Part shown: piece after piece, positions 1 to 8,388 of the stretch | Layout: every line of letters starts with the position of its first letter | Numbering within the stretch: the stretch's first letter is position 1 | Assembly (NCBI GenBank): GCA_023426505.1 | Contig: JAFAAP010000045.1 | Location: 1-13,398, forward strand | Direction: 5' to 3' | Source: Pseudomonadota bacterium | GTDB lineage: Bacteria > Pseudomonadota > Alphaproteobacteria > Rhizobiales > Beijerinckiaceae | DNA length: 13,398 bases | Position numbers and translations under genes: made by a program | Notes under the pieces: model-generated | Told to the model about the DNA's origin: nothing | What the model saw: the letters and a program-made list of their open reading frames with translations, nothing else | The model's database searches: none

Positions 1-1113
<1,113 letters not shown>

Positions 1114-1138
1114 TCCGGGAACAACGCCGACGCATGAA

Positions 1139-1166
1139 GCGGGCCTCTTCGGAGGCCCGTTATTTT
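1139..1166 (+). terminator. Rho-independent terminator of groEL
   Basis: A perfect 8-bp stem, CGGGCCTC (1140-1147) with GAGGCCCG (1152-1159), is closed by a TTCG loop, the extra-stable C(UUCG)G tetraloop. It is followed by TTATTTT (1160-1166). It starts 26 bases after the groEL stop and ends the groESL transcript. Confidence 0.93.
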
Positions 1167-1327
1167 CCGGGAGAGGGGATCCTCCGGCGAGTACACGGAT
1201 TGCAGCCAATCTCGGACTAATGGTTTGGACGGCTAACTCCTGGCTGAGGCGTGAACGATAAGGACGTCTCGGCTTGCCATGTCCGCACAAGGTCGGACGC
1301 TCTGCCCATAGCCCATAACATCGCAGG

Positions 1328-3751
1328 CTATTCGTCTCTGCCCCGAGCGGCAACGCGTGGTCGTGTGCGGCGACGAGGAGGCTTGGTTCCTCCCTCTGTC
1401 GACCTCCTGGGAGGCATCCGCTCCCGCCTATCATCGATATTGCTAGCTGGGGCAGCCGGTGGAGGACTCTTTGACTGAGCGTTTCGTGTCTTCCGTGAGT
1501 GCTCGTCCAGAAAGGCTCGGCAAACTGCGAATTCGGCAGTCAGGGCTGGAGGACACTCGATTCCCTGCTGTTCGGCGAGTGAACGAGCGTAGCGCACCAT
1601 CGCCTCAGTCGGAGGCCTCGGGCCCGCGTGTGGCACCGCTTGTGCCGGCGCGGACGATCGGAGTGGTGCATGCTGGTCGAGGAAGGCCCGACAGATTGCA
1701 CTGTTGCTCTTGAGTCCGCGGGGCAGTTTCAAGCCCCGCCGGGCAGCGATCGATGTCGCGAAGGCAACCATCGCCTTTGTCGGTGGCCTTTCATCCGCCG
1801 CGGCTGGTGCAGGAAGGAATGTTGGATCAAGAGTAACAGCGCTTGACTGACCAATCATTGTAATCAGCTCACTGACGCGGCTGCGGGTTCGCTCCTGATA
1901 CCTGACAGCCCGGCGGACCGCCTCATCGCGTGTCGCTGCACGACCGATCTCGGCCAGGTCAGCCTCGAACATGGCCCGCCCCACCGGATCACCATAGCTG
2001 GGAAAGACACGACGAACCGCTGCGATGAACACAAGTCCAACCTCGGTGACCTGGATCGATGGGTCCTTGCCCCTCAGCAGTTCAATGTACTGGCTCTTCT
2101 GGAGCTTGGGCAGAATGCTATCGCGCGTCGCTGCGGTCCCAAGCCCCTTAGGCTCGTTTGGGTTCGCCGGGTTTTCCAGAGCCGCTTTGAGGGCTGTGTC
2201 TTCCACCTGATCAATGAGACGGCCCATGACGACGGGCAACTCGCCGCGAGTGATCCGCCGCGGTGGCTCGGTCACGGCCATCTCGATCCGAGCCTCGGTT
2301 GCCGCGCCCTGCTCGTTGTCCCGGATCAACGGCAGGCGTCCCGTCGTCGGCTCCTCGTCCGGCTTGGCCTTGCCAGGAACAGCCTCGTTCTCCTCCTCGG
2401 CCTCGGTCCCATAGACCGCGCGCCAACCAGGGGCCTTGATCACGCTGCCGCTGACCGCAAACCGCTTGAGCCCGAGCGGTGTCGGGACCTGCGCGGTTAT
2501 GGTGGTGCGCGCATCGACGCCATCCGACAGGTGGGCTGCCAGGAAGCTCTTGGCGACCAGTTCCCAGAGGCGGAGATGCTCCCCGCTGATGCTGCCCGCC
2601 TGGGGCACCTTGCGCAGCGGCACGATGGCGTGATGTTCGCCTGGATCCTTGACGTAATGGCCCTTGCTGCCCTTGCGAAACACGAGCTTGCCTGCCGCAG
2701 GAACAAGGCTGGCGAGTTCGGTCAGGACCCCGACAACGCTTGCAATCACGGCCGCTGCATCACCTGTCTGGCTCTCGGGCAGGTGCTCGGACTCGGTGCG
2801 GGGATAGGTCAGGTAGCCCTGATCGTAGAGGTCCTGCGCCAGTTTGGCCGTGTGTTGAGGATCCCAGCCGAAACCCTTGGCGCAGCGGCGGGCCAGGGTG
2901 TCTTTCGAGAACAGGCGAGGGGGCGACCGGCGCACATCCTTCTGCTCGACGCCAAACGGTCCCGACCAGCAGGCGGCCGCCTGCTGGATCGTCTCGGCCA
3001 CCTGCCTGTCGAGGATTTTGTCCTTCGGCGCGTGCCAGAGTGTGATCTTGGCACCGCCGCTCGTCGCGACTCTTAGGGCAATCTTGAAGTAATCCTGCGG
3101 GACGAAATCGCGGATGCGCTTCTCCAAGTCAGCAAGGATAGCAAGGGTAGGGGTCTGCACCCCACCAAAGCGCCACGGTTCGCGGAAGGCTTGTGGCCGC
3201 AACCGCAAGGACATGGCGCGGGTGCCGTTGAGGCCGAGATGATAGTCCTCGTACTGACGGCACAGGGCCTCGAGGTAGGCCGCATAGTCGCGCTCGCCGG
3301 AGTTCGGGTCTTGGGCCATCGCCGCAAAGGCCCGCCGGATCGAGACATCGTCGAGGGCTCCCAGCTTGAGACGGTCCACCCGACCACGATAGCCAAGATA
3401 CTCGAGTACCTCCCAGGCGATCATCGAGCCCTCCCGGCCCGGGTCTGTGGCAATGATGACCCGCTCCACACCCTGAAGGGCCTGCTTAATCGCCTCGACC
3501 TTGGGCTTGTGCGACTGGCCGGAGCGGTTGGTGCCGTAAGTAACCGGGATTCGCTCGAGCATGATCGGGAGCATGTCGAAACGCCAGGGCTTCCACTCGT
3601 CCCGCACATTGCCGGGCTCTTCCGCCGCCAGAAGGTGACCCTCGGCCGAGACGCAGACCGTGCTCGGTGACTTGAAAAAGCGCTGCAGCTGGCGCATGGC
3701 CGAGGGCTTCTCAAAGAAGAACAGCGTGCGCGATACCGGGTGAGCGGCCAT
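1328..3751 (-). CDS. Diverged type IA DNA topoisomerase (TopB/TopA-like) with duplicated C-terminal module
   Basis: Type IA topoisomerases cut and pass single DNA strands through a 5'-phosphotyrosine. The protein is 807 aa from the ATG at 3751, chosen because the TOPRIM domain then begins within the first residues, as usual. In-frame ATG at 3805 and TTG at 3829 are alternatives (833 aa). In 807-aa numbering: TOPRIM Glu14 in FFFEKPSA; acidic motif at 103-109 reading D-P-G-R-E-G-S, where the family has D-x-D-R-E-G; FGGVQTPTL near 195-203 (family GRVQTPTL); active-site Tyr316 in YLTYPRTES with its neighbouring Arg318. No CxxC zinc fingers are seen. Instead there are two tandem 42-residue repeats (about 655-696 and 712-753), then a basic Pro/Arg tail suited to DNA binding. 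The SF2 helicase gene lies upstream on the same strand across about 0.5 kb. Topoisomerase family membership is sure. Full strand-passage activity is uncertain because of the Asp and Arg replacements. Confidence 0.9.
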   Translation of the reverse strand: MAAHPVSRTLFFFEKPSAMRQLQRFFKSPSTVCVSAEGHLLAAEEPGNVRDEWKPWRFDMLPIMLERIPVTYGTNRSGQSHKPKVEAIKQALQGVERVIIATDPGREGSMIAWEVLEYLGYRGRVDRLKLGALDDVSIRRAFAAMAQDPNSGERDYAAYLEALCRQYEDYHLGLNGTRAMSLRLRPQAFREPWRFGGVQTPTLAILADLEKRIRDFVPQDYFKIALRVATSGGAKITLWHAPKDKILDRQVAETIQQAAACWSGPFGVEQKDVRRSPPRLFSKDTLARRCAKGFGWDPQHTAKLAQDLYDQGYLTYPRTESEHLPESQTGDAAAVIASVVGVLTELASLVPAAGKLVFRKGSKGHYVKDPGEHHAIVPLRKVPQAGSISGEHLRLWELVAKSFLAAHLSDGVDARTTITAQVPTPLGLKRFAVSGSVIKAPGWRAVYGTEAEEENEAVPGKAKPDEEPTTGRLPLIRDNEQGAATEARIEMAVTEPPRRITRGELPVVMGRLIDQVEDTALKAALENPANPNEPKGLGTAATRDSILPKLQKSQYIELLRGKDPSIQVTEVGLVFIAAVRRVFPSYGDPVGRAMFEADLAEIGRAATRDEAVRRAVRYQERTRSRVSELITMIGQSSAVTLDPTFLPAPAAADERPPTKAMVAFATSIAARRGLKLPRGLKSNSAICRAFLDQHAPLRSSAPAQAVPHAGPRPPTEAMVRYARSLAEQQGIECPPALTAEFAVCRAFLDEHSRKTRNAQSKSPPPAAPASNIDDRRERMPPRRSTEGGTKPPRRRTRPRVAARGRDE
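1493..1789 (-). repeat. Two tandem C-terminal repeats inside the topoisomerase gene
   Basis: Two 42-codon units lie at 1664-1789 and 1493-1618, joined by a 15-codon linker. Both start RPPT-x-AMV and end in CRAFLD-x-H. By eye 21 of 42 aligned residues are identical. The divergence points to an old internal duplication. A DNA- or partner-binding module replacing the usual zinc-finger tail is inferred. Confidence 0.8.
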
Positions 3752-4319
3752 AGCCCGAGCGTATCCATTCCTGTCGGGGGCGTGGCCCCAACTGACGCGG
3801 CCCATGTCTACAGAACGAACAGAGAACAATAGCCTTCGGATCAGGACGGGTCAATGGCGGAGGCAGCCGTGGTCGACCGGGTCTCCGGTCATCTGTTGGC
3901 CAACCTATGCCGTAAACCCTGTAGTTTCAGGGCGGGGATGGATAGGCGCCTGCGGTAGCCGCATCAAACTCGCTCTTGAGCCTTGGCCGTTGTGACGGTA
4001 GATCCGAAGCCCTTGCGGGTCGGTTCACGACCGCGATCAGATGCTGCGCTGACCGTGGCCCGTCTCGGGTGCGAGATGCCTGGTCTGACGGGACCAGGAA
4101 AGCGCGTCCCTTCCGCCACGGAGGCATCACGCCGCAGGATGACCCTGCATCCCTCTCAGAAGGGGAAATGCCATGGCAGGTCGATGGCAGCGCTGGCCAG
4201 CTCAGACTCTTCGTGATCAGCTGAATCAGGGTCCGGCCGCTCAGGCCAGGAGCCGTTGGAATGCCGAACTACGGCAGACAGGTTTCCATGCCGTCGGCTT
4301 TTGGGGCTCGCGCGCGATG
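3752..4319. other. Spacer between helicase and topoisomerase genes, rich in stem-loops
   Basis: I see no convincing gene. Short ORFs here (for example 3927-4130 minus, 67 codons, GTG start, no ribosome-binding site) have no recognisable motif. Inverted repeats are dense: GACCGG/CCGGTC (3875-3890), the palindrome GTTGGCCAAC (3895-3904), CCCTG/CAGGG (3917-3932), CCTGGTC/GACCAGG (4079-4098) and GCAGG/CCTGC (4134-4148). The one at 4079-4098 lies downstream of the helicase stop, but no T run follows it on the minus strand, so it is not a clear intrinsic terminator. The topoisomerase may be read through from the helicase or have its own promoter here; no strong -35/-10 pair was evident. Confidence 0.5.
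3875..3944 (+). mobile_element. Possible relic of an IS200/IS605-type (TnpB) right end
   Basis: The stretch CCCTG-TAGTTT-CAGGG followed by CGGGGATGGATA (3917-3944), preceded by two further inverted repeats (3875-3904), resembles the stem-loop plus GGCGGGGA tail often found after tnpB genes, where the omega RNA ends. No tnpB or tnpA reading frame is present beside it: the left flank is the topoisomerase gene. If the match is real, only a scar of the element remains. It is based on remembered motif shape alone. Confidence 0.25.
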
Positions 4320-6251
4320 TTAGTCGTTGGGACCGGAACCAGGATGGGCGAACAGGCGGCTCCAGACGGCGCGGCGTCGCCGCGCCGCCGTCCAGGCATA
4401 GCGGGGATCACCTTCCAGCAGGTGGAGGTGGTCCAGGAGTCGGTTGCGCTCGAGCCAGGCCAGAGCCGCTTCCAATTCCGACACGGTCATCCGGGCGCGT
4501 CCCTTGTTGCCCAAAACTCGCTTCAGCACCGCATTGTAGCGGTGGTACAGCCCCTCCGCACTGTGCGGCACCCGCCGATTGGCCTCGTCCTCCACCGCCT
4601 GAGCCGCCACGGCCTCCCCGATCCGAGCCCGCAGGCGCCGCTCCGCTGTGGATGGGAGCTCGCTCAGGTGCATTGGCGTGGCCTGCCGTTCCGGGCGGAT
4701 CTCACTGAACGCTGGGCCAGGGTTCAGGGTCGCATAGCGCAACCCCAATGCGTTGCTCTCCAAGGGCGTGATCCCGCGCCCCGCACCTTCGTCCCGGTGC
4801 ATGGCGAGATGCTCGGTTAGCCAGGATGGTGTTCCGGCCGCAGTGTTGCGCGGACGCTGACGCGCTAACATTCCCTGCTCGGTTTCGATGCTGCGGCGGA
4901 AATGGGCAAACAGCGGATCGTCCGGGTGGAACACAAGGGCACTCTGGCTTTCGAAGGAGCCCGCGTGAGGATCCACTCGCGTGGCCCGGGCGATCATCTG
5001 CTCAAGCCAGGGACGGCTGCGGATATGGGTGAGGGCCGCCACCACCGCCACCTCCGGCGCATCGAGCCCCTCGTAGGCCATCGCCACCGTGACCAGGATC
5101 GCGGGCTCCGCCATGAGGCGGAACGCCGCCAGCGCCTCGGGAGCGCCCCGCTCATCGGAGGTCGCCAGCCGCACCTCGCGCTCTGCCTGCTGAGGCGGCA
5201 TCCAGCGCCGCAGCATCTCGCAGTATTGTCGGGCACTACGCTGGTCAGGAGCCACCACGAGCAGCTTGCCCAGACCCAGGGCGGGCTCACCGGCAGGGAG
5301 ACCACGCTCAGCCCGGCGGTGGGCCCGAAGGTTACGCGTGGCCCGAAACGCCTCTTCGAGCAGTTCCCGGGCAAAGCCGGTGCGCAGGGCGGTGAACAGG
5401 GCCGGGCGGGTGGTCACGGTCGCGTACCGCCCCGACAAGCGATGCGGACCGAGCCGGACATCCTCCGTTGCCGTGCGCCCCGCCTGCAGCCAACTTGCTT
5501 CGCCATCGAGGGCGCCGAAGGTGACGGGAAGCACCGCGCGCTCCGCCACCGCCTGCGCCCGGGAATAGCCGATGATCGCCCAGTCAGGGGCCTCCAGATC
5601 GACCTCCTGTGTGCCGGCCGTGGGACCCGTGCGGTAGGGCAGCCACAAGATCCGCCGGCCATCCGCCCGTTCCAGCGTCCCGGACAGGAGCAGGCGCAGG
5701 GCCGCGGATTCGAGCAGCGGCAGCAAGGCCCGGCTCCAGGCCGAGGCATCCTCGCTCGATGCGGAAGCCTGACCGGATGAGGGAGGCGCAGTCGGCTCAT
5801 ACTCGCCCAGGGTGGGAAGATGATGCACCTCGTCTACCACAAGCAGGGTGCGATGGCGGCGGAACTCGGCCAGGTGCAGGTCCGGTGCCGCCGCGATGGC
5901 CTGGTATGTGGTGATGTACCCGGCCAAGCCGCGACTCGGGTCTGTTACGTTGTCGGCGGCGCGAACGGACAGAGCGTGGCCAAGCGCGGTGCGCCAGACC
6001 GGATCGGCAAAGGCTTCTTCGGCCTGAAGGCGAAGGCTGTCGCGGGGAACGACCCAGCAGATCCGCTCGACCCGGCCTGCCTCAATCAGACGCGCTGCGG
6101 CGATGACCGGGAGGAGCGACTTGCCGCCGCCCGGAGTCACGGCTGCGAGGATGTCGGTAACTCCTGATGCCTCCCCCTGCGCCAAGGCAGCGACGAGGTT
6201 GGCCAGAGCAGATTGGTGGGCTCGCAACAGGGGCCTGTGAGACGTGACCAT
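4320..6251 (-). CDS. SF2 DEAD/DEAH-like (DEVH-box) helicase
   Basis: This is a 643-aa ATP-dependent nucleic-acid helicase or translocase of superfamily 2. Motifs in order: HQSA near residue 12 (Q-like); motif I TPGGGKS (39-45, Lys44); Ia-like VVPRDSLRLQ (67-76); motif II DEVH (140-143); motif III SGT (190-192); a helicase-C region with LLVVAPDQRSARQY (330-343), motif V MAYEGLDAPEV (391-401), and motif VI QMIARATR (418-425). Residues after about 430 form a C-terminal region with no recognised domain, rich in Arg and Ala. Motifs I and V look like those of restriction- or phage-type SF2 helicases rather than RNA helicases. No nuclease motif was found. The ATG at 6249-6251 overlaps the TGA of a doubtful upstream ORF as TGATG, and no good ribosome-binding site precedes it. 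The topoisomerase gene follows on the same strand, so a joint role on DNA is inferred. Family assignment is firm; function is unknown. Confidence 0.92.
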   Translation of the reverse strand: MVTSHRPLLRAHQSALANLVAALAQGEASGVTDILAAVTPGGGKSLLPVIAAARLIEAGRVERICWVVPRDSLRLQAEEAFADPVWRTALGHALSVRAADNVTDPSRGLAGYITTYQAIAAAPDLHLAEFRRHRTLLVVDEVHHLPTLGEYEPTAPPSSGQASASSEDASAWSRALLPLLESAALRLLLSGTLERADGRRILWLPYRTGPTAGTQEVDLEAPDWAIIGYSRAQAVAERAVLPVTFGALDGEASWLQAGRTATEDVRLGPHRLSGRYATVTTRPALFTALRTGFARELLEEAFRATRNLRAHRRAERGLPAGEPALGLGKLLVVAPDQRSARQYCEMLRRWMPPQQAEREVRLATSDERGAPEALAAFRLMAEPAILVTVAMAYEGLDAPEVAVVAALTHIRSRPWLEQMIARATRVDPHAGSFESQSALVFHPDDPLFAHFRRSIETEQGMLARQRPRNTAAGTPSWLTEHLAMHRDEGAGRGITPLESNALGLRYATLNPGPAFSEIRPERQATPMHLSELPSTAERRLRARIGEAVAAQAVEDEANRRVPHSAEGLYHRYNAVLKRVLGNKGRARMTVSELEAALAWLERNRLLDHLHLLEGDPRYAWTAARRRRAVWSRLFAHPGSGPND

Positions 6252-6673
6252 CAGGAGCGGTCCAGCAGCAAATCACCTGCCGCCAGCATGGGACGTTTCC
6301 GGCGCTGTGTGAATCCCTGCGCCTGGCTTGCCCGCGGAGAGGGCAAGTCAAAGCGAATTCGTCGGTTGCGAGGAGCGCTTACGCCAACAGCCTGCAAGGA
6401 CGATTGCTCGGAAAAGGCGCGCGGTTCCTCGTCGGGCCACTTGGCGGCGGAGTTTCTTGGGAGGCTTGGACCTGCGGCCGGTTGGTGGTCCGCAGACCGA
6501 AACGCCGCGGGCGAGTTCCTGCCAATTGTCAGGGTCTTACGAGGAGGGACGGGCGGGCAGATAGGAATTTTGGCATCGAGCCACTCCCATCCTAATGTCT
6601 TGGAGGCGAGGCCTCCTGTCCTATTGAGAGCTTCTCTTTCGCAGAACCAAGTCACTGCCCTTTGCGTGACCAC
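6251..6673 (-). CDS. Doubtful small ORF upstream of the helicase (hypothetical)
   Basis: This is a 140-codon frame with a GTG start whose TGA stop overlaps the helicase ATG as TGATG, the arrangement of translationally coupled genes. Against it: no ribosome-binding site before the GTG, third-base GC that is clearly lower (about 60 percent by eye) than in the helicase, several codons rare in GC-rich genomes (TTA, AGA, ACA), and no recognisable domain. The product would be basic and proline-rich with a short stretch KTLGWEWLDAKIPICPPV. It may be a leader, a decayed gene, or chance. Confidence 0.25.
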   Translation of the reverse strand: MVTQRAVTWFCEREALNRTGGLASKTLGWEWLDAKIPICPPVPPRKTLTIGRNSPAAFRSADHQPAAGPSLPRNSAAKWPDEEPRAFSEQSSLQAVGVSAPRNRRIRFDLPSPRASQAQGFTQRRKRPMLAAGDLLLDRS

Positions 6674-6828
6674 AGGGGACCGCTTGCTGAACCAGAAGTC
6701 GACTTATCGCCACTGCTATGGAACCCCTGTACAGCCGGCACGAGTTCCATCTCGTGCCGACAACAACAAGCACCGCCCCAAGCATTCTGCCGGATGTGTT
6801 GAGCTGCTTTGCGGGGGAGTGACGAGTC
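6252..6828. other. Spacer between the hydantoinase and helicase genes
   Basis: Apart from the doubtful 140-codon minus-strand ORF and one strong stem-loop at 6736-6759, I see no gene, tRNA or IS end. Base composition is more even than in the flanking genes, which suits non-coding or decayed sequence. The helicase promoter, if it has its own, should lie here; no clear -35/-10 pair stood out. Confidence 0.5.
6736..6759 (-). terminator. Stem-loop downstream of the hydantoinase gene (operon 3' end?)
   Basis: A perfect 9-bp stem CGGCACGAG/CTCGTGCCG with a 6-base loop lies about 70 bases after the hydantoinase stop in the direction of transcription. No T run follows it on the minus strand (the next bases read GCTGTACAGG). 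It is therefore better read as a 3'-end-protecting or Rho-linked hairpin than as an intrinsic terminator. Confidence 0.45.
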
Positions 6829-8388
6829 CTACGCGGCGTTGCTTGTTTGCTCGCCAGCTGCCACATCGCCGACACAGCGAACCCTGACGCGGCGGGCATT
6901 ACCCGGAAGATAGGCGATTGGAATGTCCTCGGTGTCGATCACAGCGATGGTCGAGCTATCCGCGCCCGCTGCTTCGGCGCGTTCGGCGGCCAGGCGTTCG
7001 GCTGCTGCGATCGCCTCATCCCGCGTCATGTCACGGAAGACTTGATCAACCTCGCCCGAAACCTGCGCGATGGCTGCGCCGACGGCGTTGGCGCAGTCGC
7101 CATGAGGCACGCGCACCACCTGCGATACGCCCTCAAGCCGGTCGGGGATGAGGAAAGCTCCACCTCCGACAGCCAGGAGGACGCTGTCGCCGGCCTCTGT
7201 CTTCATGTGATCGACACTCTCCTCGACCATGGTGCGGACGTGATCAAGAATGCGCAGGCAGGTCGGCTGGTCGATGTGGCTCACCCTGTCGCAATCGCCC
7301 ATCGCGAGAAGGCCGGCGGCAATTCCGATATCGCTGGTGGTGAGTTGGTTGCCTCCGAACGCGACGGCGTCGCTGGTGAGGCGATAGCCGACTGAAAGCG
7401 GCCCTACCGATAGCGGTTCGAGCGAGACGTGGCTGCCACCGCCGAGACCGATCGAAAGAAGATCCGGCATGCGGAAGAGGGTCCGAACCCCTCCTACCTT
7501 CACAACCGCATTGGCTTCTCGGGGAAATCCATTCTTAATCTGGCCCACATCTGTCGTCGTTCCGCCGACGTCGGCTACAATCGCGTCCTGGATTCCGGAC
7601 AGATAGGCCGCGCCCCTCATCGAGTTCGTAGCTCCAGAAGCGAAGGAATAGACTGGAAGGCGCATAGCCTGCGCCGCCTCGACAACCGTTCCGTCGTTCT
7701 GGGTGATGTAGAGCGGTGCCGCGATCCCGGAACTCGCAATTGCCTTTTCAAACGCCGTGATGGTCTCCCTTGCCAGGTCGGCGAGGGCAGCGTTCAGCAG
7801 GGCTGCATTCTCCCGTTCGAGGAGGCCAATGCGGCCGAGATCGGACGAGCAGGTAATCGCCGCGTCCGGAATCTCTTCAGTTACTATAGCGGCGGCCTCG
7901 CGCTCATGGCTGGGATCCAGTGGCGAGAAGGTCGACGATATCGCAACCGACCGGATGCCCTGGGCCCGCATCTCACGGACCGCGCTCCGAATGGCTGCGG
8001 TATCGAGCGGCATGAAGGGACGTCCGTCGTATTCATGGCCGCCTTCCACCATCGCGACAGTTCCCCTCACGACCGCGCCGAGATCCTCCGGCCAGTCGCA
8101 GAAAGGGGGCAAGGTCGCCGAGGCGGGAAGGCCGATCCTCAGGGCGCCGATCTTCGTGAGCCAGCGCCGCTGCACGACCGCGTTGATGAAATGCGTCGTG
8201 CCGATCATCACGGCATCGAGTGTCTTTCCCTTGAGAGCGCCCGTCGCTGTCAGGCGGTCCAGCGCATCGAGAATGCCACTCGTGACATCCAGGGTCGTAG
8301 GAGCCTTCACGGCGCCCCGCACCTGTCCGTCTTCGATCAGAACGGCATCCGTGTTGGTGCCGCCAACGTCAATTCCAATGCGTCTCAT
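6829..8388 (-). CDS. Hydantoinase/oxoprolinase family protein (HyuA-like, short form)
   Basis: This is a 519-aa protein of the HyuA/5-oxoprolinase fold, an ASKHA-type ATPase whose members open cyclic amides (hydantoins, 5-oxoproline), usually with ATP. Visible: N-terminal phosphate loop DVGGTNTD (7-14), where many relatives have DVGGTFTD; GTTHFINAVVQR (63-74); SGATNSMRGA (251-260); second phosphate loop DVGGTTTDVG (273-282); SIGLGGGS (312-319). It is shorter than HyuA proteins of about 650-700 aa and lacks their extra C-terminal part, matching the short forms I associate with DUF917 partners. No HyuB subunit is present. Its ATG overlaps the stop of the DUF917 gene as TGATG without a good ribosome-binding site, so translation is probably coupled. 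It is the last gene of the operon. Cytoplasmic ring opening of the imported compound is inferred; the substrate is unknown. Confidence 0.9.
   Translation of the reverse strand: MRRIGIDVGGTNTDAVLIEDGQVRGAVKAPTTLDVTSGILDALDRLTATGALKGKTLDAVMIGTTHFINAVVQRRWLTKIGALRIGLPASATLPPFCDWPEDLGAVVRGTVAMVEGGHEYDGRPFMPLDTAAIRSAVREMRAQGIRSVAISSTFSPLDPSHEREAAAIVTEEIPDAAITCSSDLGRIGLLERENAALLNAALADLARETITAFEKAIASSGIAAPLYITQNDGTVVEAAQAMRLPVYSFASGATNSMRGAAYLSGIQDAIVADVGGTTTDVGQIKNGFPREANAVVKVGGVRTLFRMPDLLSIGLGGGSHVSLEPLSVGPLSVGYRLTSDAVAFGGNQLTTSDIGIAAGLLAMGDCDRVSHIDQPTCLRILDHVRTMVEESVDHMKTEAGDSVLLAVGGGAFLIPDRLEGVSQVVRVPHGDCANAVGAAIAQVSGEVDQVFRDMTRDEAIAAAERLAAERAEAAGADSSTIAVIDTEDIPIAYLPGNARRVRVRCVGDVAAGEQTSNAA

Noticed and set aside
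1177..1182. GGATCC as proof of a cloning junction
   Set aside because: A six-base site occurs often by chance in such DNA (another lies at 9533-9538); it only fits, and does not prove, a chimeric join.
2531..3076. Plus-strand 181-codon ORF
   Set aside because: Antisense to the topoisomerase region holding the active-site tyrosine; no domain seen.
3902..3944. Calling a complete IS200/IS605 element
   Set aside because: No transposase frame, no defined left end and no target duplication can be shown; kept only as a low-confidence relic.
4173..4820. Plus-strand 215-codon ORF with an AAGGGG ribosome-binding-like site before its ATG
   Set aside because: Most of it is antisense to the helicase, whose motifs I-VI are intact, and it has no recognisable domain; typical shadow frame in GC-rich DNA.
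4902..5780. Plus-strand 292-codon ORF
   Set aside because: Antisense to the helicase core motifs; Gly/Arg/Gln-rich composition typical of a shadow frame.
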